DNA from: B16-G9 sp964400655
Lineage (GTDB): Bacteria; Bacteroidota; Bacteroidia; Bacteroidales; F082
Direction of reading: 5' to 3'
NCBI GenBank assembly: GCA_964400655.1
Contig: CAYNVN010000166.1
Span: 1 to 17,585, forward strand
DNA: 17,585 nucleotides
Part shown: in pieces, positions 1 through 6,897 of the stretch
Layout of the letters: each line of letters begins with the position of its first letter
Position numbering within the stretch: position 1 is the first letter of the stretch
The notes under the pieces: model-generated
The model's input: only the letters and a program-made list of their open reading frames with translations
Database searches by the model: none
Told to the model about the DNA's origin: nothing
Made by a program: the position numbers and the translations under genes

Positions 1-104
1 AAAACCTTTTGGGCAGAAAGATTACCCATGGCCATAAATCCAAAAAGGAATAACACTAAATACCTATTATTATTTAACAAAGTCCGGTTTAAATTATTCT
101 TCAT
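1..104 (-). CDS. Secreted protein, N-terminal fragment (cut by window edge)
   Basis: An open frame on the minus strand starts with ATG at 102-104 and runs off the left edge without a stop. Its 34 complete codons read as a classic signal peptide. A short basic/Asn-rich n-region (MKNNLNRTLLNNNRY) is followed by a hydrophobic core (LVLFLFGFMAMG) and a Ser-Ala-Gln end typical of Bacteroidota export signals. The mature protein lies outside the window, so its function cannot be told. It is co-directional with the S41 protease, with 176 nt between them, so it could be a downstream gene of the same unit or independent. No clear -7 box was found directly upstream. Confidence 0.7.
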   Translation of the reverse strand, partial: MKNNLNRTLLNNNRYLVLFLFGFMAMGNLSAQKV

Positions 105-135
105 AATGATTTTGTTTAATGTCACACTTCAACTA

Positions 136-156
136 CCTGCCTGTCGTCAAGGCAGG
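136..156. repeat. Small GC-rich inverted repeat (CCTGCCT/AGGCAGG)
   Basis: A perfect 7-bp inverted repeat, CCTGCCT at 136-142 and AGGCAGG at 150-156, has a 7-nt loop. It sits in the AT-rich gap between the S41 protease and the truncated secreted gene. No T-run follows on either strand, so it is not a convincing intrinsic terminator. The same CCTGCC/GGCAGG core recurs in the repeat-rich right end of the window. This suggests a dispersed intergenic palindrome of this genome. Confidence 0.45.
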
Positions 157-280
157 CGCTCAGTGTTACAACCTTTGCTCAGGCTGATGATATAACTAAA
201 AACTATTTTATAACAGTCACTTTAAATATTTTACTTTTATAACCAGTAAGTTAACTTTTCAATACATTATTAATGAAGCC

Positions 281-1894
281 CTACTTACCATTATTAATCA
301 CCTCCACAGCCTTTTTAAAGGTGGTATCAATTTGGTGATAGATGGGATAAAAACCTTTTTCGTCCAAAATATTTCTTCCCACATAGGCCTTAAACAGGGT
401 TTTTATTTTATCCTTCGACACGGCAATTTTTTCAGGACTCTGTTTAATCCCTTTCTCGCGGGCAAAAGCCACCAGCTCTTTATAATCGCTGTCCGACATG
501 TTAAAACCTTTGTCGAAATGCTCAAAATCTTTGTATTTGCTCAACGCCTTACGGTGCGAGTCGGTATAATCAAATGCAAATCTGAAAATAAGCCCTTTGT
601 TACCCAGTATATTGTAAAAGGTATGAATGGTATCGGTTACCAACGGAACGTAAATATCGGGCATAATGCCACCGCCGCCGTAAACCACTTTACCGCCGGG
701 GGTGATGTATTTCAGCGAATCGGGGAAATGGACACTGTCGGCACTGTTTACCTCTCCGTCCAGATAACGGTGGTAAGCCTCTTCGTAATAATCCTGAAAA
801 TCATTCTTTTTATAGGGCTTTTGAATACAGCGTCCGGTGGGGGTATAATATCGTGCAACCGTTAAACGCAAAGCCGAGCTGTCGGGCAGCTCCATCTGTT
901 CCTGAACCAGCCCTTTTCCAAAGGAGCGTCTTCCGATAATGGTCGCCCGGTCGTTATCCTGTACGGCTCCCGAAACAATTTCGCTGGCCGATGCCGAACC
1001 CTCGTCAATTAAAATTACCAGTGTGTTGTTTTCCCAGTCGCCCCTGCTTGTTGCAAAAGCATAACGGCGCGGACGTGCTTTACCTTCGGTATAAACTATC
1101 AGTTTTTCGTCGGGTAAAAACTCATCGGCAATATCAATGGCAGCATTTAAAAAACCTCCCGGGTTACCCCGTAAATCTAAAATAAGTGCGGTCATGCCCT
1201 GCTTATCAAGCTTTTTCATTGCCTTTTCAAACTCTTTAACCGTGGTTGCCGAAAACTTATTCAGTTTAATATACCCGATGCTGTCGTTAACCATATAGGC
1301 CACATCAAGGCTGAACATGGGAATAACATCGCGCACTATGGTAAAATCAAGCAGGTTTGGAATTCCTTTTCTGAAAATCGTAACCTTTACCTTTGTGCCC
1401 TTTTTTCCTTTTAGCAATTTGATGGCACCGGTATTGGTTATTCCTTTTCCCGCAATTACCGAATCGTTCACTTTAACAATTCTGTCGCCACCCATCAAAC
1501 CCACCTTTTCGGAAGGGCCGCCCGGGATGGTATTGATAACCATAATGGTATCTTTCTCTATTCTGAACGAGATGCCGATTCCTTCAAAGCTGCCCATCAA
1601 CGGGTCGTTTATCTCATGGAAATCCTTGGCGGGAATATAAGCCGAATGCGGGTCAAGGTCTTCAAGCATACCGTCAATGGCATCTTTTTCCAGCTCCTTA
1701 CGGTCAACACTATCCACATAATCGGCTTCGATATATTTGAGAATTTTATCCAATTTGGAAGAGTAGCTGCCCGACATGGGAAAGATTGCGTTTTGTACCG
1801 ACCGGCTTTTGTTAAGCAATGCGCCCATGATCATACCGACAACCAAAACAACCGAAAATATCAGCGGTAAAAATCTGTTACTGTTTTTGCTCAT
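281..1894 (-). CDS. S41 family C-terminal processing peptidase
   Basis: A 537-residue serine protease of the CtpA/Prc family, which cleaves exported proteins near their C-termini. Residues 9-27 form an uncleaved-looking membrane anchor, so the enzyme should face the periplasm. A PDZ domain spans about 100-180. The S41 core spans about 205-360 and includes LDLRGNPGG (239-247) and the nucleophile motif GSASASEI, with Ser302 as the likely nucleophile. The general base Lys327 lies in FGKGLVQ, 25 residues later, the spacing seen in CtpB. Gln331 sits at the conserved position. The C-terminal part, about 400-537, is a helical extension common in Bacteroidota members. The gene is divergent from the acyl-AMP ligase. 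All catalytic positions are present, so it should be active. The substrate cannot be told from sequence. Confidence 0.95.
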   Translation of the reverse strand: MSKNSNRFLPLIFSVVLVVGMIMGALLNKSRSVQNAIFPMSGSYSSKLDKILKYIEADYVDSVDRKELEKDAIDGMLEDLDPHSAYIPAKDFHEINDPLMGSFEGIGISFRIEKDTIMVINTIPGGPSEKVGLMGGDRIVKVNDSVIAGKGITNTGAIKLLKGKKGTKVKVTIFRKGIPNLLDFTIVRDVIPMFSLDVAYMVNDSIGYIKLNKFSATTVKEFEKAMKKLDKQGMTALILDLRGNPGGFLNAAIDIADEFLPDEKLIVYTEGKARPRRYAFATSRGDWENNTLVILIDEGSASASEIVSGAVQDNDRATIIGRRSFGKGLVQEQMELPDSSALRLTVARYYTPTGRCIQKPYKKNDFQDYYEEAYHRYLDGEVNSADSVHFPDSLKYITPGGKVVYGGGGIMPDIYVPLVTDTIHTFYNILGNKGLIFRFAFDYTDSHRKALSKYKDFEHFDKGFNMSDSDYKELVAFAREKGIKQSPEKIAVSKDKIKTLFKAYVGRNILDEKGFYPIYHQIDTTFKKAVEVINNGK

Positions 1895-2085
1895 AATGGA
1901 ATTTTTAAGCGGTAAAATTAATCAACTTACAACGATAATCGGAAAGGAAAACCCAAAACACCCTGAATTGAAGCAATGATTAACAATTTTTCAGATTTTG
2001 CAGCCATGATAAACTTACAATTTGCGACAAAACAAAAGCGGCAAAACAAATTTTGGTACGGTACAATCACCTAAAGCATATTCCC

Positions 2086-2093
2086 TATTTTTG
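2086..2093 (+). promoter_or_regulatory. Putative -7 box (TATTTTTG) of the acyl-AMP ligase gene
   Basis: An exact match to the Bacteroidota TAnnTTTG element lies 16 nt before the ATG at 2110. Transcription would start near 2100, leaving a very short leader. No good TTG element was seen at the usual distance upstream. The position supports the ATG at 2110 over the TTG at 2053. Confidence 0.4.
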
Positions 2094-2109
2094 CGAAAAA
2101 TACGAATCT

Positions 2110-4164
2110 ATGGCATATTCATTTTTGTCGGACAATCCCGATCCGGTGATTCGTGAAAGCGAATCGTTGGTGGAGATTATCAGCAAGCGGGCAAAATTGC
2201 AGCCCGAAAGTGTTGTTTACCGTTATCTTGGCGACGGGGTTAACGAAACCGAATCGTTTACATTTAAAGAGATTGACCGTGTTGCCCGTTCGGTGGCACA
2301 GGCTCTTTCGGAAAAACTCAACAAGGGCGACCGGGTTTTGTTGTTGTTTCCGCAGGGGCTGCAATATGTGGCGGCGCTGTACGGCTGTTTTTACGGAGGA
2401 TTTATTGCCATTCCGGCCTATCCGCCACGACGTAACCGCAAAATGGATCGTATCAATTCTATTATTGAAGATTCGGGGGCTGCTGCCGGACTGGTTACCG
2501 GCGACGTTTTTAAAACCATCGAACGGAATTTTGCCGATGACGAGTTACTAAAGAAGATGGAATGGTTTGAATATGAAAAAATAAGCTCAAACCCCAACCC
2601 GTTACCGCTTACTACTCTGCCGCAGCCCGACGATACGGCATTTATTCAATACACTTCAGGCTCAACGGGCAACCCCAAAGGGGTAATGATTACCCATAAA
2701 AATATTATTTACAACTCCGATTTCATCAGGCGCTCCTTTGGTTTTGACAAAAATACCGTCGGGATGAACTGGCTGCCCATATTTCATGATATGGGACTGG
2801 TTGGCGGCATTTTTCAGGCTGCGTTTCTCGGTTTGATTAATATTGGAATGCCGCCGGTGGCGTTTCTTAAAAATCCTTTGAACTGGCTTAAAGCCATCGA
2901 CAAATACAAAGCCACCACGGGAGGAGGCCCCAATTTCAGTTACGACTACTGCATTCAGAAAATCAAACCGGAAGAGACGGCAAATCTCGACCTGAGCACC
3001 ATTAAAAATTTTTACTGCGGAGGAGAGCCTGTCCGCAAAAAAACTTTCGTCGAATTTCCCAAAACATTTGCAAATGCCAGGGTGCGCACCAATCAGATGT
3101 TTGCCGTTTACGGCATGGCCGAAACAACCCTTATTGTTACCGGTGGCGATCCCGCATCGGAACCCAAATATGTAAGGGTCGATCAGGAAGCACTGAGTAA
3201 AAACCGGCTGGTTTTTGTTCCGGAAGATAAAAAAGGCATCGACCTGGTAAGCAACGGACATGTGTGGATGGAAACAGCAATAAAAATTGTTAACCCCGAC
3301 ACCTTTGAACCGGTTGACGAAAACGGCATCGGCGAAGTTTGGATTTCGGGACCAACGGTTGCCAAAGGCTATTGGAACAAACCGGAAGAGAACAAACGCA
3401 CATTTAATGCACACCTTGCAAACGGCGACGGACCGTGGCTGCGGTCGGGCGATCTGGGCTTTTTATTCAAAGATGAGCTCTACATCACCGGAAGGCTGAA
3501 AGACCTCATAATTATTCGCGGAGTCAATCATTATCCCAACGATATTGAGTATTCCGTTCAGCAATCGCACGAAGCTTTTAAACCCAATTCGGGAGCTGCA
3601 TTTTCAATACACAAAGAAGGTGTTGAAAAACTGGTTATCGTTCAGGAACTGGAACGCAACTATTTACGAAACACCGATTTTAACGAGCTTATGGCTCACA
3701 TTCGCAAAACCGTTGCCGACAACCACGAACTGGAAGTTTACTCCGTTGCACTGATTCGTACCGGCAGCATCCCGCTAACCTCAAGCGGAAAAATACAGCG
3801 CAGGCAAACCCGTTACGAATTTTTAACCGGAAAACTCAATGTTGTTGCTTCATGGCAACCGGATGATGAAGAACCGGAAGCCATAGAACCGCAATCCGTA
3901 CAGCCAACCGAAGAGGCGATTAAAGAGTGGCTGACACAGTGGATTATGAAAAACCAGCATTTTAAACGGGAGGAAATTGACCCCGATACCCCCATAACCT
4001 CGTACGGCATCGACTCGCTGGCAGCTGTTACTCTGGAACAGGAAATCAGCACCCGGTTCGGGTTTCAATGGCATGTTTCGTATTTTATGCTGAACCCAAC
4101 CATTAACAAACTGGCCAAAGACGGCATGGAGCTATACAGGGAAGAAAACAAAAACATGAACTGA
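2110..4164 (+). CDS. Fatty acyl-AMP ligase fused to a C-terminal acyl carrier domain
   Basis: A 684-residue two-domain protein. The adenylation domain spans about 20-585. Visible core motifs are TSGSTGNPKG (182-191), LPIFHDMGLVGG, YGMAETT (334-340), RSGDLG (445-450), GRLKDLIIIRG (461-471), and the C-terminal catalytic lysine in SSGK (Lys561). The segment after YGMAETT, leading to GEVWISGPTVAKGYW, resembles fatty acyl-AMP ligases rather than acyl-CoA ligases. The carrier domain (about 605-670) contains YGIDSL, with Ser636 as the phosphopantetheine site. The expected role is to activate a free fatty acid as acyl-AMP and load it onto its own carrier domain. No polyketide or peptide synthetase follows, so the acceptor is unknown. 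I chose ATG 2110 because the -7-like box at 2086-2093 lies between it and the alternative TTG at 2053. Confidence 0.9.
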   Translation: MAYSFLSDNPDPVIRESESLVEIISKRAKLQPESVVYRYLGDGVNETESFTFKEIDRVARSVAQALSEKLNKGDRVLLLFPQGLQYVAALYGCFYGGFIAIPAYPPRRNRKMDRINSIIEDSGAAAGLVTGDVFKTIERNFADDELLKKMEWFEYEKISSNPNPLPLTTLPQPDDTAFIQYTSGSTGNPKGVMITHKNIIYNSDFIRRSFGFDKNTVGMNWLPIFHDMGLVGGIFQAAFLGLINIGMPPVAFLKNPLNWLKAIDKYKATTGGGPNFSYDYCIQKIKPEETANLDLSTIKNFYCGGEPVRKKTFVEFPKTFANARVRTNQMFAVYGMAETTLIVTGGDPASEPKYVRVDQEALSKNRLVFVPEDKKGIDLVSNGHVWMETAIKIVNPDTFEPVDENGIGEVWISGPTVAKGYWNKPEENKRTFNAHLANGDGPWLRSGDLGFLFKDELYITGRLKDLIIIRGVNHYPNDIEYSVQQSHEAFKPNSGAAFSIHKEGVEKLVIVQELERNYLRNTDFNELMAHIRKTVADNHELEVYSVALIRTGSIPLTSSGKIQRRQTRYEFLTGKLNVVASWQPDDEEPEAIEPQSVQPTEEAIKEWLTQWIMKNQHFKREEIDPDTPITSYGIDSLAAVTLEQEISTRFGFQWHVSYFMLNPTINKLAKDGMELYREENKNMN

Positions 4165-4222
4165 CATAAAAGTTTAAAAAAGCGTTATAGAAATCATAAA
4201 TACAACTTTATTCGCTTTAGGT

Positions 4223-4240
4223 TGTCTGTTTCTACAGACA
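4223..4240. repeat. Hairpin in the gap after the acyl-AMP ligase gene
   Basis: TGTCTGT (4223-4229) and ACAGACA (4234-4240) form a perfect 7-bp stem with a TTCT loop, 58 nt after the ligase stop. A TTTTT run follows only after 9-10 further bases. It could be a weak terminator or a processing hairpin between the ligase and the beta-barrel gene. The T-run is too distant for a confident intrinsic terminator call. Confidence 0.4.
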
Positions 4241-4278
4241 GAAGCATCATTTTTGAAGATTTGTAATCAAACTTTATG

Positions 4279-4286
4279 TATGTTTG
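4279..4286 (+). promoter_or_regulatory. Putative -7 box (TATGTTTG) of the beta-barrel gene
   Basis: An exact TAnnTTTG match. TTTTG at 4251-4255 lies 23 nt upstream and TTTG at 4260-4263 lies 15 nt upstream, so a -33 partner is possible but not ideally spaced. This suggests the downstream gene has its own promoter rather than depending on the ligase transcript. Confidence 0.5.
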
Positions 4287-4314
4287 TTAACGCGTCGGTT
4301 ATTAAATGGTTGAT

Positions 4315-4932
4315 ATGAAAAAATTCTTTGTTCTGATTTTGTTTTTTTCTTCGCTGGTTTCCCTAAAAGCCCAAAACTATGATCACCACGAGTTTTCGTT
4401 AAGTTACGGGGTTATAAGTCCCGATGTATTTTATTCCTTTAATTCTCCGTTACTTAACGACCAGTTACCCGACGAGCGATACGTAAGGGATAACTATTCG
4501 AGTATGGGAAACATATTTCTGACCTACCGTTTTGTTTCGCTCAACGAATACTTTATGTGGGGCGGCACTGCAGGCTACGGTACCAGTTCGGCGGACGTGT
4601 ATTACATGTCGGAGAAAAAAGGGGTTATGGACCGGCAATTTATTACGGGGGCTTTTGAGGTGCAATTTCGTTATGTTAACAACGGCCCATTCCAGATGTA
4701 CTCCGGGCTTGGACTTGGAGTAACTTACGGCATGGAACAATTTACCGCTGCAACCGATAACATAACTTCCGGCGACAGGACGATGATACTGCCCGGATAT
4801 CAGGTTAATCTTGTTGGTGTAAGGTTTGGAAAACGATTGGGCGGTTTTGCCGAGTTCGGTTTCGGCTACAAAGGAATTGTAAATTTCGGACTATCGTACA
4901 GCATTTATAAGTTCGGGCATCGCAACTATTAA
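4315..4932 (+). CDS. Outer-membrane beta-barrel family protein
   Basis: A protein of about 205 residues with a clear signal peptide: MKKFF, a hydrophobic core, then LKAQ followed by the mature start NYDHHEF. The rest alternates polar and aromatic residues in short strands rich in Tyr, Phe and Gly. Examples are FSLSYG, IFLTYRFVS, GGTAGYG, AFEVQFRYV, YSGLGLGVTYG, VGVRFGKRLGGFAEFGFGYKG and FGLSYSIYKFG, consistent with an 8-10 strand barrel. No enzymatic motif is visible and no specific family was recognised. An in-frame ATG three codons earlier (4306) is an alternative start. I prefer 4315 because it gives the usual Met-Lys-Lys n-region. Whether it serves as a small channel or a structural protein cannot be decided. 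Confidence 0.8.
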   Translation: MKKFFVLILFFSSLVSLKAQNYDHHEFSLSYGVISPDVFYSFNSPLLNDQLPDERYVRDNYSSMGNIFLTYRFVSLNEYFMWGGTAGYGTSSADVYYMSEKKGVMDRQFITGAFEVQFRYVNNGPFQMYSGLGLGVTYGMEQFTAATDNITSGDRTMILPGYQVNLVGVRFGKRLGGFAEFGFGYKGIVNFGLSYSIYKFGHRNY

Positions 4933-5006
4933 AGTCACATAATCAATCAACAATATTTACTCTCCTTTCCAAATACTTTTGTCGGTTTATGTTGCACCCG
5001 CAATAT

Positions 5007-5048
5007 AAAAAAAGACTGTTTCCCGCATTAATGTATCAGCGAAAACAG
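5007..5048 (-). terminator. Intrinsic terminator of the nucleoside phosphorylase gene
   Basis: Read on the minus strand, CTGTTTTCGC pairs with GCGGGAAACAG. The stem has ten pairs, one being G-U, with a single bulged G and a 12-nt loop. It is followed by TCTTTTTTT. The element begins 26 nt after the phosphorylase stop codon. The plus-strand reading has no T-run, so it acts on the minus-strand gene. Confidence 0.75.
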
Positions 5049-5073
5049 CTTGCAATCAACCTTTCAACAAGGA

Positions 5074-5952
5074 CTACAATTCCAACACCCTCTCCAGCAT
5101 TTCTCCGATCAGGTTTTCCATACTGGCTTTGTAATTGGGATTAAAATCATCGCTAATGCGGTTGGCAATAATATCGCAAACGGTCATGGCTTCGTGGCCA
5201 AGCATGGCCGACAAAGAATAGAGGGCGGAAGTCTCCATCTCGAAATTGGTAACTTCAAATCCGTCAAATCCGAAACGGCGGGCACGGTCGATAATGGTAT
5301 TATCTTTTACTTTCAGGCGCAGTTCCCTTCCCTGCGGTGCATAAAATCCGGGTGCGGTAAGGGTAATACCCTTTCGCCAGTCGCCCGACAGTTTATCGAT
5401 TAAATATTCGGAACCCTTAATGGCATAAGGCTTAGGCAGATCGTCATCCCATTTCATGGTGTCGATAAACTGTTTTGTCAAATCCTTTTCAATAACAAAC
5501 GGACCGTCTTCGTAAAACCAGGCCAGACCGTCGAGGCCCAGTGCATAGGCCGAAACAACATAACTTTTATCAACCGGAATATCGGCCTGTAAAGCACCCG
5601 ATGTTCCGATACGGATTAAATTCAAAGAGGTAATTTCCTCTTTGGCCGTTTTGGTTTTAAAATCAATGTTAAAAAGGGCATCCAGTTCGTTAACCACAAT
5701 TTCAATGTTATCGGTTCCCATTCCGGTTGAAAGTACCGAAAGTCTTTTGCCCTTGTAATATCCTGTAAAGGTGTTAATTTCACGATTCGACCGGCTTAAT
5801 TCGATGGTATCGAAATGATCGGCAATTATTTTTGCCCTGCCCGGGTCACCAACCAAAAAAATGGTTTCGGCCACATCGCCGGGAAATAAATTAAGGTGAT
5901 AAACAGCTCCCGCTGAGTTTAGTACCAATTCTGCATTCTTCATCTTCTCCAT
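5074..5952 (-). CDS. Nucleoside phosphorylase (uridine phosphorylase-like)
   Basis: A cytosolic enzyme of the PNP/UDP phosphorylase superfamily, which splits nucleosides with phosphate into base and (deoxy)ribose-1-phosphate for salvage. With the start at 5952 it has 292 residues. Visible family motifs are the phosphate-loop FLVGDPGRA (around 32-40), GMGTDNIEIVVNEL, RIGTSGAL (114-121), GFYAPQGRELR (202-212) and the ribose-binding FEMET (237-241). The C-terminus has VCDIIANRISDDF. The nearest match by eye is uridine phosphorylase, but base specificity is not certain. The ATG at 5952 has an AGGA five bases upstream. An upstream frame extension to 6009 would overlap the neighbour's start and crosses a -7 box, so I did not use it. 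A second ATG lies at 5943. Confidence 0.9.
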   Translation of the reverse strand: MEKMKNAELVLNSAGAVYHLNLFPGDVAETIFLVGDPGRAKIIADHFDTIELSRSNREINTFTGYYKGKRLSVLSTGMGTDNIEIVVNELDALFNIDFKTKTAKEEITSLNLIRIGTSGALQADIPVDKSYVVSAYALGLDGLAWFYEDGPFVIEKDLTKQFIDTMKWDDDLPKPYAIKGSEYLIDKLSGDWRKGITLTAPGFYAPQGRELRLKVKDNTIIDRARRFGFDGFEVTNFEMETSALYSLSAMLGHEAMTVCDIIANRISDDFNPNYKASMENLIGEMLERVLEL

Positions 5953-5968
5953 AGTTCCTTTTTTTGAA

Positions 5969-5976
5969 TAATTTTG
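5969..5976 (+). promoter_or_regulatory. Putative -7 box (TAATTTTG) of the universal stress protein gene
   Basis: An exact TAnnTTTG match lies 25 nt before the ATG at 6002. It directly abuts the opposed -7 box at 5977-5984. No good TTG partner is visible 17-23 nt upstream, so the promoter may be weak or need an activator or alternative sigma factor. Confidence 0.45.
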
Positions 5977-5984
5977 CAAAAATA
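5977..5984 (-). promoter_or_regulatory. Putative -7 box (TATTTTTG) of the nucleoside phosphorylase gene
   Basis: On the minus strand TATTTTTG matches TAnnTTTG exactly. A TTG at 6009-6007 lies 22 nt upstream, inside the start of the divergent stress-protein gene. Transcription would begin near 5970, giving a leader of about 20 nt before the ATG at 5952. Confidence 0.5.
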
Positions 5985-6001
5985 GCATTAAAACAATAAT
6001 C

Positions 6002-6868
6002 ATGGGCAATATTTACCCGACCGTTCTGATTCCTTTCAATTTCGACTTTGAATCGAAAGCTGCTTTAGACTTTGCATTAAAGCATGTTAACGATTATCAT
6101 TATACCCTTGTATTGCTTCATGTGATAGAACGTTCGGAAAAACTTGCCGAACTGTTTGTAAAAGACAACGTAAGTTTACTGGTGGAAGAAAAACTGCACT
6201 CGCTGGTTAGCGATGCCGAAAAAGCCGACGGTTTTAATGTTAAAATTGTTGTAAGAACAGGAAAGCCGTACAAAGAGATATTAAATATAGTTGAAGATTA
6301 CGGGGTTGATTTTATTTTGATGGGAACCCGTGAGCATGAGGAAAAAGCCATTAGTAAACCCAAACTTGGATCGGTAGCCGGAAAGATCATTCGTTTATCG
6401 CCCATTCCGGTTATTACTTTCCGCGAAGGAAACCTGTCGTTTATTAAAAATATTTTACTCCCGCTCGACTTCACAAAACGAAATCAACAAAAAGTGGTTA
6501 ATGCCATTAAAATTGCCAAAGCTTTTAATGCTACCATTCATGTTATTTCGATAGTTTGGAAAAAGAAGGAAAAAATCAGCCGCCGATCGTTTCAGCTAAT
6601 GGAAAAAACCATCAATGAAATTGAAAATGAAGGAATAAGTACCCGGTCGGCATTTATCTCCACCGAAGGAGGTGGAAAAAAGATGTTTTTAATTGAGGTG
6701 ATAAAATATGCCAACAATAACAGTATTGACCTGATTATGATTATGACCCAGTCGGAACGTCCGCTGGTAAAATATTTTATCAGTGCATCGGCTTTTTCAA
6801 TTATCCGCAAATCATCAACTCCGGTTTTAACCATCACTCCCAAATATATTGAGAATGACCTTGACTAA
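6002..6868 (+). CDS. Universal stress protein, two UspA domains in tandem
   Basis: A 288-residue cytosolic protein. Domain one spans about 1-142: TVLIPFNFDFES at the N-terminus, then LMGTREHEEKAI, KLGSVAGKII and SPIPVITF. This matches the nucleotide-binding pattern of UspA proteins, although the usual second glycine of the first loop is replaced. Domain two spans about 146-282: FIKNILLPLDFTK to SSTPVLTITPK. It keeps the fold markers, but the corresponding loop reads TQSERPLVKYFISASAF and lacks the Gly-rich ATP motif. The protein therefore looks like one nucleotide-binding and one degenerate domain. It is 29 nt upstream of cinA and probably co-transcribed with it. The role is presumably in stress or starvation survival, and no specific partner can be inferred. 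Confidence 0.88.
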   Translation: MGNIYPTVLIPFNFDFESKAALDFALKHVNDYHYTLVLLHVIERSEKLAELFVKDNVSLLVEEKLHSLVSDAEKADGFNVKIVVRTGKPYKEILNIVEDYGVDFILMGTREHEEKAISKPKLGSVAGKIIRLSPIPVITFREGNLSFIKNILLPLDFTKRNQQKVVNAIKIAKAFNATIHVISIVWKKKEKISRRSFQLMEKTINEIENEGISTRSAFISTEGGGKKMFLIEVIKYANNNSIDLIMIMTQSERPLVKYFISASAFSIIRKSSTPVLTITPKYIENDLD

Positions 6869-6897
6869 TTAAGATTATGAAATTATAACAGAAAAAA

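Noticed and set aside
2053..2109. N-terminal extension of the acyl-AMP ligase from a TTG start.
   Set aside because: The added 19 residues do not look like the family N-terminus, and a TAnnTTTG box lies within them. ATG 2110 fits better.
2662..3414. 250-codon open frame on the minus strand inside the acyl-AMP ligase gene.
   Set aside because: It is antisense to a fully conserved adenylation domain, is rich in Cys/Phe as shadow frames are, and shows no recognisable family.
5953..6009. N-terminal extension of the nucleoside phosphorylase to 6009.
   Set aside because: It would cross the -7 box and overlap the start of the divergent gene. The ATG at 5952 has an AGGA five bases upstream.
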